This document shows, in pieces, positions 1-8,974 of a DNA stretch of 64,000 nucleotides. Made by a program: the position numbers and the translations under genes. Location: NCBI RefSeq assembly GCF_001029435.1, contig NZ_LDOV01000041.1:1-64000 (forward strand), in the 5' to 3' direction. Origin of the DNA: Photobacterium aphoticum. Lineage in GTDB: Bacteria; Pseudomonadota; Gammaproteobacteria; Enterobacterales; Vibrionaceae. Every line of letters starts with the position of its first letter. Positions within the stretch are counted from its first letter, which is position 1. The notes beneath the pieces are model-generated. The model did not search any database and had not been told where the DNA came from. It worked only from the letters and a program-made list of their open reading frames with translations.

Positions 1-88
1 TGGTCTGTGGTTCTGTGGTTCTGTGGTTCTGTGGTTCTGTGGTTCTGTGGTTCTGTGGTTCTGTGGTTCTGTGGTTCTGTGGTTCTGC
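1..88. repeat. 8-bp tandem repeat array (GGTTCTGT)n
   Basis: Nine perfect head-to-tail copies of GGTTCTGT run from 9 to 80. They are flanked by one degenerate copy at 1-8 and one with a final mismatch at 81-88. The array may continue beyond the window. It ends at a CTGCAG that begins the dispersed terminator-containing repeat. No gene overlaps it here. Such an array is a typical slipped-strand VNTR; any function is unknown. Confidence 0.95.
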
Positions 89-235
89 AGGTAGAATTCC
101 GTCCCCCATAAAAAAAGCAAGCGCTCTCGCACTTGCTTTTCCATAGGACCTCAGGGCCATAGCACCGATTTTATCCCGCTTTTACTCTTCGCCTCTAACG
201 AGGAACTAGGATCTCGTCCCTAGTCCCTCACTTCT
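85..235 (-). repeat. dispersed intergenic repeat with embedded terminator, copy 1
   Basis: The segment from CTGCAG (85) to GGCCC (about 158) is the near-exact reverse complement of 11145-11219. Similarity continues less well to about 235 with blocks such as GGAACTAGGATCTCG. A further half-copy lies at 12553-12640. Read on the minus strand, the element follows fimV and contains a hairpin with a T-run. Confidence 0.8.
110..140 (-). terminator. Rho-independent terminator downstream of fimV
   Basis: On the minus strand an AAAAGCAAG arm pairs with CTTGCTTTT, with a one-base irregularity, and is followed by a run of seven T. It lies about 100 bases after the fimV stop, inside dispersed repeat copy 1. 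Confidence 0.7.
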
Positions 236-237
236 GC

Positions 238-3200
238 TTACACCTTCATCTTCCCCAGCAAGGCTTTTGCTTCGCTTTGGAGGTCATTGTCGGCTTGCAG
301 GGCGATTTCTTCCAGCAAATCACGGGCGCCTTCGCTGTCGTTCATCTCAAGGTACGCTTTGGCCAAATCCAGCTTGCTGGCGTACTCGCCTTGGCTGTCG
401 ACATCGTAACTGTCAATACCGGCCAATACATCCGGGAACTCGTCCAACCCCACCTCAAGATTCAACGGTGCTTCATCCATGTCGGTCGCCGGTACATCGT
501 CCAGCTCGCGCATCAGCTCTTCGATACTGATGTAAGACGGCGTCGGCGCAGGTGCTGGCTTTTCTTCCGTGAGCAACACAGATTCTGAGTCATCCTGCCA
601 AGACGTATCATCTTGAACAGCATGCTCAACCGGTACCACTGCCTCAGGAGCTGGCATCTGAGCGGCATAATCAATCTCATCCAACACCGATTCTGGCGCA
701 GTCACAGAAGCCGTCACAGCATCTAATGCGGCGTCATCCTGATCAAACACGGGCACATCTTCTGTGTGCATTTCAGGCTGCGATGTCCAGTCTTCCCCTT
801 CCAGTTCAGGCTCAACATTGGCCGCAGACCAAATGGCGTCATCTTCTGCCGACATCGCCTCGTCTTCAGCCAGCGACGCATCGATGGTTTCTGCCGCAGA
901 CGTGGCCGGTGAAAACAGCGCTTCACGCTCTAACTCATCCACCGCCGCATCAGAAACGCTGACAGACTGCGGTGCCGACTCTGTAGCGTGATCAACAACA
1001 GACGTCTCGTCCATGACTTCAGCCTGCTCAAACACGTCAGCGCGTGAAGGCTCAACCTCAGGTTCACTCAGCAACGCCGCCATATCTAAGCCTGCGGTTT
1101 CCATGCTATCACGCATCGCTTCAGCTTCCGGCGACAATGGCGCGGCTGGCGAGCTTGGCGTATACGCTGCGCTATCCGCAACCGGATCAGCCGCATTGTC
1201 AGTCACGGTATTCGCTGTCGCCTCCAACGCTGAAGACTGCGCCTGACCCAAACCTTGTTCCAGCTCGTATTGCTCCAGCTCATGCTGCTCATCGAACGAC
1301 GCCTGTAGCGCATCGTCTTCACCAAATTCAGGTAAAGAAGCCGCGTCATACGTTTCAAACGCAACCTGTGGCTGGCCATGCAGACCAAACGCTGACGGCT
1401 CAGCCTCATCGTCGTGACCCAAGTCTAACGTTGACTCCAGCACCTCTGCATTGTCATCGGCAAATGGGACGTCTGATACTGAAACATCTGGAGCATCAGC
1501 CTCTTGCACAGCCGCATCCGCCATCTCCTCAACCGGCGCGTTCGCGGACGCATTCGCGGACGCATTCACGGACGCAGCGGTTTGTGGTCGCTCGGCCGCT
1601 TCCGCCGCCTGTTGCAACTGACGCACGATATTGTCAAACACCGCCTGCTCTTCATCCGGACTCACGTCCATCTGCGGTGTGTCATCCAATTCAGCATCCG
1701 GCGCATTCATTGCCGCTTCTTCATCAAACTCCGGATAATCAGACAGATCCAACGGCGCATTGACATCCAGGCTTTCCAGAAGCTGTTCAACGGTCATGCC
1801 CACCGACGGATCCATCGCTGCCGCATCTTCTTCCGTAAACGAAGCCGCTAACAAGGCTTCAAGCTCAGCTTGCTCATCATCACTGCCGTACGGTGTTGCT
1901 GGTACGGGTTCAGAGGCTTCCGTTTGTGGCAATACATCCGGCTCGATGTCCGCAGTCTCGGTCACTTCAGGCTGCGCAGGCATCTCAGCCAACTCAGACT
2001 CTTGCTCAGCATCAGCATCGACAGAAACAGGCTCAACCGCTTGCTCGACCACAGGCTCTGCAACGGATTCAGCAACAGGATCTTCAGCAACATAGCCTTC
2101 TGCCACGGCTGGCTCTGGTACCAGTTCTGGCTCTGACTCTGGTGCAAAAGTAGACTCAGGCACAAACATGTCTTCATCAGAGACAAACGCATTATCGTGC
2201 TGCGATTCAGACTCAACCGTAAAGGCCGATGTATCCACATCAAAAGAGCCTTCAGGCTCTAGCTCAGGTTCGGGTTCCGGCTCTTGTACTGGCGCTGGTG
2301 CTGGCTCAATGTCTGGCTCCGACGCAATGTCAGGCTCAGGCTGATCCAACGAAGGCGTCGATTCCACCGAGTCAGAGACCGTCAAGTCACGCTCTGTCAC
2401 CTGCGTAAACAGCTCATCGGCCAGTACCTCATCCACTGCAATCGCCGTGGCGGCGGCAGCCACAGGTGCCGCTAAAGGTATATCGGCTTGTACCGCATTT
2501 TCAGACGCATTGCCCTCAGCTGGCTGGCTCTCCAGCTTCGTCTCCGCATTCACGTCTGACGCAACACCCGGTTGCTCGCCTTGCTGATAGGCGTCACGTA
2601 GATCGCGCTCAAAATCAGCATTCATTGGCGCTGACGGTGATTCGAACTCAGGATCGTCCATCTCCGGCCAATCGAGCGTCGAGGCATCATCGTCGTCTTC
2701 ATCCAGATCGGCCATCAGCTCATCCAGCAACTCGGTGCTGTTTTCTTCTAGCGCAATACTGGTTGAGGGAAAGTCATCATCTTCCAAATCCCCCAGCAAT
2801 TCATCCAACAACGCGGTGCTGTCTTCTTCCAGCGTGATATCCGACGTCAGCGCATCGTCTTCCTCTTCGTCCATCAACTCATCAAGCAATGATGTACTGT
2901 TGGCCGAGAACAAATCATCGATATCATCTTGTGACGACAACGAGAACATATCTTCCGCTTCTGCCAAGGCCTGATCGATCGCCGCCTGTTGAGCACGATC
3001 GTCTTCCTCACGCTTCAGGGCATCACTGTCCGCAGCGGCAGCTGGGTTATCGAACGCGGCAGGCTTATCGAAGGCATCGTCCATGTCGTCAGCCACAAAG
3101 CTGTCGAACAAGGAGTCCAAATCATCCTGACTGATCAGGTTTTCCTGATCCGGCTCAACCTCAGGTCGGCGCGCCGCAGTTTCTTTAGGCAAATCATCGG

Positions 3201-4638
3201 CAAGATCCGGCGAGAAGGCATCAGGGCGGTCCAAATCCAGCGCATCACTGTCAAACGACAGATCAAAGCCGTCTTCATCGTCTTCCACTTGCAGGGATTT
3301 CTCCCACATCGCCGCCAACGCTTCATCAGAACTCAAATCGGCTTTCTGCTCGATTTCATCCAGCGCGCGTTCCATGTCTTCCAGGCCAATGGCTTCTTCA
3401 TCCCCTTTCACGGAAATACTGCTTGGTCCGAAGCCACTTTCCATCTCGAACAATTCATCATCAAGATCAGACTTGTTATCCGTGTCATTGGAAAACAACG
3501 GATCATCATCACTGAACAAATCATCCAGATCATCGTCATCACCCAGCGCCAGATTCGGCACCACTTCGTTATCCACCGGCGATGGCACCATGGCGGTCTC
3601 ATCATCATGCGGCGCTTCCAGCGCATCCAGCGGCTCTTCTTCCTCTTTCTTGCGTCCCCACAATAAGAAGGCGGCCAGCGCCGCTAATAAGCCCCCAGGG
3701 ATCAACGCCATCGCCGCAAGGGCTAATGGGTTATCAATGATGCGATCAAACGTGGTTAACTCAGGCTCTGTCGGCTTGGCCTGCTGCAGGGCTTTTTGTT
3801 GTTCAATGAAGCCTTTGATCTGCTCGCGCAGTTGTTCATCGTCACTGATCTGGTTTTTCAGTGCCGCGACTTCATGCTGCATTTCTGCCAAACGCACACG
3901 CAGTAAGTGATTGCTTTCCAGCAGCTTTGTCATCTGCTCATCAGATGCATCCAGCTGATCTTGCAATGCTTTTGGTTTTTGCGGGATCAGAGAGCGGGCG
4001 GTTTCATCCGCACTGACGGTCGGCTGCGCCGCTTTTTGCTCAGTCTCCTGAACTGATTTCTGAACAGGTTCCTGGACAGGTTCCTGAACAGGTCTTGATG
4101 CAGGCTTTGGCTCGGCTTTCGGTGCTGCTTTAGGAGCAGGCGCCGGTTCGGCTTTTACCACTGCTGGCGCAGGCGCTTTAGCCGGTACAGGCTTGGGCTT
4201 GTTTGCCGCAACGCGTGCAATCTGGCCTTTGTCCGCTTCCAGACGCTGCTTCACGGCGTCCACACTTTCACGCTGAATTTGCGACAAGGTCGGGATGGTC
4301 AGAATGCTGCCCGGTACCAACCCATGAATATTATTCTGTTCAAACGCTTGCGGGTTATTGCGGAAAATCGCACCAATCACCTGATAGATGGAGATCTGAT
4401 CGTTCGGGCGATAGCGAGAAGCAATCGACCACAAGGTCTCCTGATGCGTCGTCGGCCCGTAACGGTTTTCACTGGCATAAGGCTGCTGCACGGAAGAAGG
4501 CGTATAAGGAGATGGCGCAGCTTGCTCGTCAGAGGGGCCCATGATGCGAATGGTATTCGCCTGAGCCGGTATGGCCAGAGCGGAGGAAATAAGAGCCGGT
4601 AATAAAAGGCGTTTCATCATCTTTGTGTGATCAGACAC
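238..4638 (-). CDS. fimV: FimV/HubP-type polar hub protein
   Basis: A large inner-membrane protein of 1466 aa. FimV is called HubP in vibrios, where it organises the cell pole (chromosome origin, chemotaxis and flagellar partners) and binds peptidoglycan. Visible parts are an N-terminal signal-like segment (residues about 8-27), a LysM-type domain (about 60-125), Pro/Ala/Lys/Glu linkers, a coiled-coil stretch (about 225-285) and a transmembrane helix (about 305-328). A very acidic low-complexity cytoplasmic region of about 1000 residues follows, ending in the FimV C-terminal TPR-like domain (last 50 residues). Around residues 580-660 a motif containing LLDEL recurs three times at roughly 27-residue spacing. 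The start is GTG, preceded by AGG; the alternative ATGs six and seven codons in lack a ribosome site. The gene lies alone downstream of asd, behind asd's terminator. Confidence 0.93.
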   Translation of the reverse strand: MSDHTKMMKRLLLPALISSALAIPAQANTIRIMGPSDEQAAPSPYTPSSVQQPYASENRYGPTTHQETLWSIASRYRPNDQISIYQVIGAIFRNNPQAFEQNNIHGLVPGSILTIPTLSQIQRESVDAVKQRLEADKGQIARVAANKPKPVPAKAPAPAVVKAEPAPAPKAAPKAEPKPASRPVQEPVQEPVQKSVQETEQKAAQPTVSADETARSLIPQKPKALQDQLDASDEQMTKLLESNHLLRVRLAEMQHEVAALKNQISDDEQLREQIKGFIEQQKALQQAKPTEPELTTFDRIIDNPLALAAMALIPGGLLAALAAFLLWGRKKEEEEPLDALEAPHDDETAMVPSPVDNEVVPNLALGDDDDLDDLFSDDDPLFSNDTDNKSDLDDELFEMESGFGPSSISVKGDEEAIGLEDMERALDEIEQKADLSSDEALAAMWEKSLQVEDDEDGFDLSFDSDALDLDRPDAFSPDLADDLPKETAARRPEVEPDQENLISQDDLDSLFDSFVADDMDDAFDKPAAFDNPAAAADSDALKREEDDRAQQAAIDQALAEAEDMFSLSSQDDIDDLFSANSTSLLDELMDEEEDDALTSDITLEEDSTALLDELLGDLEDDDFPSTSIALEENSTELLDELMADLDEDDDDASTLDWPEMDDPEFESPSAPMNADFERDLRDAYQQGEQPGVASDVNAETKLESQPAEGNASENAVQADIPLAAPVAAAATAIAVDEVLADELFTQVTERDLTVSDSVESTPSLDQPEPDIASEPDIEPAPAPVQEPEPEPELEPEGSFDVDTSAFTVESESQHDNAFVSDEDMFVPESTFAPESEPELVPEPAVAEGYVAEDPVAESVAEPVVEQAVEPVSVDADAEQESELAEMPAQPEVTETADIEPDVLPQTEASEPVPATPYGSDDEQAELEALLAASFTEEDAAAMDPSVGMTVEQLLESLDVNAPLDLSDYPEFDEEAAMNAPDAELDDTPQMDVSPDEEQAVFDNIVRQLQQAAEAAERPQTAASVNASANASANAPVEEMADAAVQEADAPDVSVSDVPFADDNAEVLESTLDLGHDDEAEPSAFGLHGQPQVAFETYDAASLPEFGEDDALQASFDEQHELEQYELEQGLGQAQSSALEATANTVTDNAADPVADSAAYTPSSPAAPLSPEAEAMRDSMETAGLDMAALLSEPEVEPSRADVFEQAEVMDETSVVDHATESAPQSVSVSDAAVDELEREALFSPATSAAETIDASLAEDEAMSAEDDAIWSAANVEPELEGEDWTSQPEMHTEDVPVFDQDDAALDAVTASVTAPESVLDEIDYAAQMPAPEAVVPVEHAVQDDTSWQDDSESVLLTEEKPAPAPTPSYISIEELMRELDDVPATDMDEAPLNLEVGLDEFPDVLAGIDSYDVDSQGEYASKLDLAKAYLEMNDSEGARDLLEEIALQADNDLQSEAKALLGKMKV
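2690..2910 (-). repeat. three acidic repeats within fimV
   Basis: The encoded protein shows three consecutive units of the form (N/D)ST-x-LLDEL(M/L)-x-(D/E) followed by an acidic run and a Ser/Thr-Ile/Leu segment, with a period near 27 residues. HubP of Vibrio cholerae is known to contain acidic repeats; here the repeats are short and few. Confidence 0.6.
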
Positions 4639-4836
4639 TGCCTGCGATCCTCTTTGGCAGGAAATAAGCTATCAATGCATCGCGCGGGTCGCGCATACCC
4701 TATGCATCGTTTTTCTATCGCGCATCATACTAGAATAATGGATATCGGCCTATTGCCAATGATCTTGAGTGTGAGTTCACGCTTCGCGCTGTGCGTAGGG
4801 ATTGCACGGTATGACGAACTGAAGAGTAAGCACTTT

Positions 4837-4871
4837 TGAAAAGAAACAGGGAAAGCCGAGGCTTTCCCTGT
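4837..4871 (-). terminator. Rho-independent terminator of asd
   Basis: ACAGGGAAAGCC pairs perfectly with GGCTTTCCCTGT around a two-base centre. On the minus strand it is followed by TTTCTTTTC. It lies about 60 bases after the asd stop and separates pdxB-asd from fimV. Confidence 0.85.
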
Positions 4872-4932
4872 AAAGATAACATCGTATTGAGGCCGTCTAG
4901 TTTCACTTTCAAACAGACGTACCCAATTCGAT

Positions 4933-5946
4933 TTATAGGTATTCTTCGATCAGTTTTTCTGCGATCTGTACGCTGTTCGTCGCCGCGCCTTTACGCACGT
5001 TATCCGCCACAACCCACATGTTCAGACCACATGGATGGCTGATGTCTTCACGAATACGCGCGACCATCACGTGATCTTTACCGGTTGCGTCACCCACTTG
5101 CGTTGGGTACTCATTACCGTGGAACACTTCGATGCCTTCGGCATTTTCCAGCAGACTGATCGCTTCTTCGATGTGTACAGGCTGACAGGTTTCAACGTGT
5201 ACCGCTTCTGCATGGCCGTAGAACACAGGTACGCGTACACACGTCGGGTTCACGCGAATGTTGTCGTCACCCAAAATCTTCTGGGTTTCCCACACCATTT
5301 TCATTTCTTCTTTGGTGTAGCCGTTGTCCATGAACTCGTCGATGTGCGGCAGACAGTTGAACGCAATTTGCTTATCGTATACGTTCGTTTCTGCAGACAG
5401 ACCATTCAGCAGTTTCACGGTCTGACCCGCCAACTCGTCCACGCCTTTTTTACCCGTACCAGACACTGACTGGTACGTACACACGTTGATACGCTCGATA
5501 CCGTATGCATCGTGGATTGGCTTTAAGGCCACCAGCATCTGAATGGTTGAACAATTCGGGTTCGCGATGATGTTACGGTTACGGAACTCCGCCAACGCGT
5601 GCGGGTTCACTTCCGGCACCACCAATGGGATGTCGTAGTCGTAACGGAAACGTGAGGTGTTATCGATAACCACCACGCCCTGATCGGCCGCGATCGGCGC
5701 CCAACGATCTGACGCTTCTGCACCGGCAGAGAAAATAGCAAGCTGTACCTGATCCCAGTCGAATTCTTCAACATTGGTCACGCGTACGCTTTTGCCTTTA
5801 AAGCGCACGGTTTTGCCCGCACTGCGCTCAGAAGCAAGTAAATAGAGATTGCGAACAGGAAAATTGCGTTCCTCAAGCACTTCTACAATGGCTTCGCCAA
5901 CGACGCCGGTTGCGCCAAGTACGGCAATATCAAATTCCTGGCTCAT
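4933..5946 (-). CDS. asd: aspartate-semialdehyde dehydrogenase
   Basis: A cytoplasmic enzyme of 337 aa that makes L-aspartate 4-semialdehyde from aspartyl phosphate with NADPH, in the lysine, threonine, methionine and diaminopimelate pathway. The NADP-binding GATGVVG motif is at residues 10-16 and the catalytic cysteine is in NPNCSTIQM (about 133). Family members in this position in enterics (usg) have lost the catalytic cysteine. Here it is kept, so this copy is probably active, as in vibrios, which often carry two asd genes. The start overlaps the pdxB stop by four bases (ATGA), so the two genes are translationally coupled. Confidence 0.93.
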   Translation of the reverse strand: MSQEFDIAVLGATGVVGEAIVEVLEERNFPVRNLYLLASERSAGKTVRFKGKSVRVTNVEEFDWDQVQLAIFSAGAEASDRWAPIAADQGVVVIDNTSRFRYDYDIPLVVPEVNPHALAEFRNRNIIANPNCSTIQMLVALKPIHDAYGIERINVCTYQSVSGTGKKGVDELAGQTVKLLNGLSAETNVYDKQIAFNCLPHIDEFMDNGYTKEEMKMVWETQKILGDDNIRVNPTCVRVPVFYGHAEAVHVETCQPVHIEEAISLLENAEGIEVFHGNEYPTQVGDATGKDHVMVARIREDISHPCGLNMWVVADNVRKGAATNSVQIAEKLIEEYL

Positions 5947-7133
5947 GGCCTTTCCTCTACTGTAAAACCTAATTGAGCCAGCGACTCTACCCCAAAAGTA
6001 GCCTCGCCCGCTACCGTAATCGCACTATATTCACGTCGATCCCAGTAATTTTTCCGCATACGATCGAACGCAGTGGCCATTTCTGCACTACCTTCTTCTG
6101 TTTGCCCCATTTCGCGCCGGAACACGCCATCATCACGGCGTACGTCGTATACAAGCTGAGTCAGGCTAAAGAGGGTCGCTTCATCCCACGGCTGGCTCAA
6201 CGTCACCAGCGGAACTGGCGCCACCGGCAGCAAACTCGCCGCTTCTACCGCTTTATCGACACCTAAAAATTCACAAAAGCGATTGTAGACCATGGTGGTG
6301 CCACGCGCTTTGCCTTCCAGGCCATAGCCTGCCACGTGCGGGGTCGCAAACGCCAAGAACGGCAGCAAGGTTAAATCCACTTGCGGCTCTTGCTCGAACA
6401 CGTCCAGCACCGCTGTCAGGTGCGGTCTGACACTTACATCCTGCGCGTGTTGCTGCTGACTGACCAACAACGCCGTTTTCAGCGCCTGATTATCAACCAC
6501 CGGCCCTCGGGCGGCGTTAATCAAAATGGAGCCAGCTTTAAGCTGCCCCAAAAACGCCGCATCCACCAAATGGTGTGTCGGGTAATCACCGTCACGGGTG
6601 ATCGGGGTATGTAGGGTGATGACATCACACTGTTGTTGAATCGCTTCAATAGAATGAAACGTACGCGGATCGCCCTGCGCTTGCTTCAGCGGATCGTTCA
6701 GCAGATAACGGATGCCCAGCGCATCTAAACACTGCGCCAAGTAACTGCCCACGTTACCGGCACCGATAATACCGACGGTCTTATCAAACAGGGAAAACCC
6801 TTGCTGCTGACCCAGCACCATCAAGCTGCTGAGCACATATTCTGCCACGCCGACTTTGTTACAACCTGGCGCCGCCGTAAAGGTGATGCCTTTGTCTGCC
6901 AGCAACGCCTCATCGACATGATCCTGCCCTGCCGTGGCGGTACCAACAAACTTCAGCGCATTGGCTTTGCTCAGCAGCGCCGCATTCACTTTGGTCACAG
7001 AGCGGATCATCAGGGCATCCACATCCACCAAATCGTCTGCCGTTAACGTGCGCCCCGGCTTGCTGATCACTTCGCCCAGTTGGCTAAACAGCGCCTCGGC
7101 ATAAGGCATATTCTCGTCTATGAGGATTTTCAT
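5943..7133 (-). CDS. pdxB: erythronate-4-phosphate dehydrogenase
   Basis: An enzyme of 396 aa that oxidises 4-phospho-D-erythronate in the DXP-dependent route to pyridoxal phosphate. It has the D-2-hydroxyacid dehydrogenase fold with a Rossmann motif GIIGAGNVGS (about 120), the INAARGPVVD segment with the substrate-binding arginine (about 208-217), and a catalytic His in ATPHVAGYGLEGKARG (about 262). A C-terminal PdxB dimerisation domain covers the last 90 residues. It starts at the ATG at 7133 and forms an operon with asd, overlapping by four bases. Upstream lies a repeat-rich gap and the fabB terminator. Confidence 0.94.
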   Translation of the reverse strand: MKILIDENMPYAEALFSQLGEVISKPGRTLTADDLVDVDALMIRSVTKVNAALLSKANALKFVGTATAGQDHVDEALLADKGITFTAAPGCNKVGVAEYVLSSLMVLGQQQGFSLFDKTVGIIGAGNVGSYLAQCLDALGIRYLLNDPLKQAQGDPRTFHSIEAIQQQCDVITLHTPITRDGDYPTHHLVDAAFLGQLKAGSILINAARGPVVDNQALKTALLVSQQQHAQDVSVRPHLTAVLDVFEQEPQVDLTLLPFLAFATPHVAGYGLEGKARGTTMVYNRFCEFLGVDKAVEAASLLPVAPVPLVTLSQPWDEATLFSLTQLVYDVRRDDGVFRREMGQTEEGSAEMATAFDRMRKNYWDRREYSAITVAGEATFGVESLAQLGFTVEERP

Positions 7134-7600
7134 CGCTAGGTCCTAACTGTTATTACGTATTCACGTTGTTTTAGCTGGGGAAGATTGTAAAGCATTCGGG
7201 GACGAGGGGCGAGGAAGAGCAAAAAAGCCCGATAGCCGATGGCTACCGGGCGGGTTCCAGGCAAAACATTCACGGCGATCACAGATCTATCCCGCAAAAG
7301 AAAATACTATGATGTCGACGAATGCGCGTCTGTTGTGGCGCTGGCTGGCGCTCATCACACCCATCCGTCTCCGCAAAAAGGCCGAAAGTGGATGATCGTC
7401 GTCAGCGTCAACACCTGGAGAATGCATTAAGAAGTGGCGAGTTTCGAGGGGCTAGGGACGAGGAAAAGCATCTTTAGTTTGCAAGGAACCAGAGACGAGA
7501 CAAACTGTCTAGCCGCTAATTATCGGGCTTTTACTCGACACTCGCAGACTCGCCCCTCGTTCCTATCAATCGCTCTTTACTCGCCCCTGCGCTTGCGCGC
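7134..7600. other. repeat-bearing intergenic region pdxB-fabB
   Basis: No gene of the expected composition is seen. The stretch 7434-7595 carries members of the dispersed repeat family, with blocks such as CGAGTTTCGAGGGGCTAGGG also seen near 190 and 12620. The fabB terminator is at 7221-7251. Short open frames here lack ribosome sites. Confidence 0.7.
7221..7251 (-). terminator. Rho-independent terminator downstream of fabB
   Basis: On the minus strand GCCCGGTAGCC pairs with GGCTATCGGGC around a three-base loop and is followed by six T. It lies 350 bases past the fabB stop, beyond the repeat block. Confidence 0.8.
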
Positions 7601-8815
7601 TTATCCTTCGTATTTCTTAATAACCAGTGTGGCGTTGGTGCCACCAAAGCCAAAGCTGTTTGACATTACGGTCTTCAGTTCAACATCACGCTTCTCAGTC
7701 ACGATGTCCAAACCTTCAGCGGCTGGGTCCAGGTTATCAATGTTAATGCTTGGTGCCACAAAACCGTGCTCCAGCATCAGCGTAGAGTAAATCGCTTCGT
7801 GTACGCCCGCTGCGCCCAGTGCGTGACCTGTCATCGCTTTCGTCGCAGAGATCGCTGGGCTGTTTTCGCCGAACAATTCCTGAATCGCACCTAACTCTTT
7901 CACATCACCTACTGGCGTTGATGTACCGTGTGTGTTGATGTAATCCACTGGCGCGTCCAAATCTTGCATCGCCATCTTCATACAACGTACTGCACCTTCA
8001 CCAGAAGGCGCCACCATGTCGTAACCGTCTGAGGTTGCGCCGTAGCCGACAACTTCACCGTAGATCTTCGCACCACGTGCTAGAGCGTGTTCAAGCTCTT
8101 CGATAACCAGCATACCGCCGCCACCAGAGATCACGAAACCGTCACGGTCTGCATCGTAAGTACGGGACGCTTTGCTTGGATCGTCGTTGTACTTGGTTGA
8201 CAACGCGCCCATCGCATCGAACATCATGGTCAGTGACCAGTCCAACTCTTCACCGCCACCCGCAAACACGACATCTTGTTTGCCCAGTTGGATCAGCTCA
8301 ACGGCGTGACCGATACAGTGTGCAGAAGTCGCACATGCCGAACTCATGGTGTAGTTCACGCCACGGATCTTAAATGGGGTCGCCAAACACGCTGAAACGG
8401 TGGATGACATTGTACGTGGTACCATATAAGGACCCACGCGTTTTACGCCTTTTTCGCGCAGAATATCGACCGCAGCCACTTGGTTTAGCGAGGAGGCGCC
8501 GCCTGAACCCGCCACCAAACCGGTGCGCTCGTTAGAAACTTGTTCGTCTGTCAGACCAGAATCGGCAATTGCCTGCTCCATAGACAGGTATGCAAATGCG
8601 GCAGCATCCCCCATGAAACGCATTTTCTTACGATCAATGTGCTCTGACGGGTTCAGTTTCAAATCGCCCCAAACATTGCTGCGCAGTTTCATTTCTGCGA
8701 ACTGTTCAGAGAAAGAAATACCTGACTTACCTTCCTTCAATGACGCCAGCACTTCTTTAACGTTGTTACCAATGCTGGATACAATACCCATGCCTGTGAT
8801 TACGGCTCGTTTCAT
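7601..8815 (-). CDS. fabB: beta-ketoacyl-ACP synthase I
   Basis: A cytoplasmic condensing enzyme of 404 aa for fatty acid elongation, needed for unsaturated fatty acids in gammaproteobacteria. The catalytic cysteine is in SSACATSAHC (about 162) and the two active-site histidines are in NTHGTSTPVGD (about 297) and MTGHALGAAG (about 332). A glycine-rich SFGFGGTN follows near the C-terminus. Length and motifs match the FabB family throughout. It is transcribed away from mnmC, with both starts sharing the 8816-8974 gap. FabR/FadR control is known for E. coli fabB, but I could not identify a convincing operator here. Confidence 0.95.
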   Translation of the reverse strand: MKRAVITGMGIVSSIGNNVKEVLASLKEGKSGISFSEQFAEMKLRSNVWGDLKLNPSEHIDRKKMRFMGDAAAFAYLSMEQAIADSGLTDEQVSNERTGLVAGSGGASSLNQVAAVDILREKGVKRVGPYMVPRTMSSTVSACLATPFKIRGVNYTMSSACATSAHCIGHAVELIQLGKQDVVFAGGGEELDWSLTMMFDAMGALSTKYNDDPSKASRTYDADRDGFVISGGGGMLVIEELEHALARGAKIYGEVVGYGATSDGYDMVAPSGEGAVRCMKMAMQDLDAPVDYINTHGTSTPVGDVKELGAIQELFGENSPAISATKAMTGHALGAAGVHEAIYSTLMLEHGFVAPSINIDNLDPAAEGLDIVTEKRDVELKTVMSNSFGFGGTNATLVIKKYEG

Positions 8816-8974
8816 GATGAATTCCTACTGTCATTTAACGCTGATGATAATAACGGGTTTGTCTGGCAAAAGTGGTCAGCTTTCCTTTTGATCGGGTACA
8901 ATCGCCTATCATTTCACTCAAATTGTGCATTATTACTACGTAGCGCACAGTCTCTGCCCGCTACCTTGATTGAA

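Noticed and set aside
1..88. CRISPR array
   Set aside because: The units are 8 bp with no spacers, so this is a simple tandem repeat. No cas genes are present.
1044..3910. Several long plus-strand open frames opposite fimV (up to 239 codons)
   Set aside because: They are antisense to the strongly supported fimV frame. Their length reflects its biased acidic and Ala-rich codon use, and none shows a domain or ribosome site.
4933..5946. Calling this gene usg (inactive asd-like)
   Set aside because: The catalytic cysteine in NPNCSTIQM is present, whereas Usg proteins lack it.
7239..7790. Short plus-strand frames of 63 and 118 codons near the fabB 3' end
   Set aside because: The first lies on the fabB terminator and non-coding repeat DNA; the second is largely antisense to fabB. 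No family match or start signal.
8816..8974. FabR or FadR operator upstream of fabB
   Set aside because: A TAGCGCACAG stretch vaguely recalls half of a FabR site, but no convincing palindrome is present.
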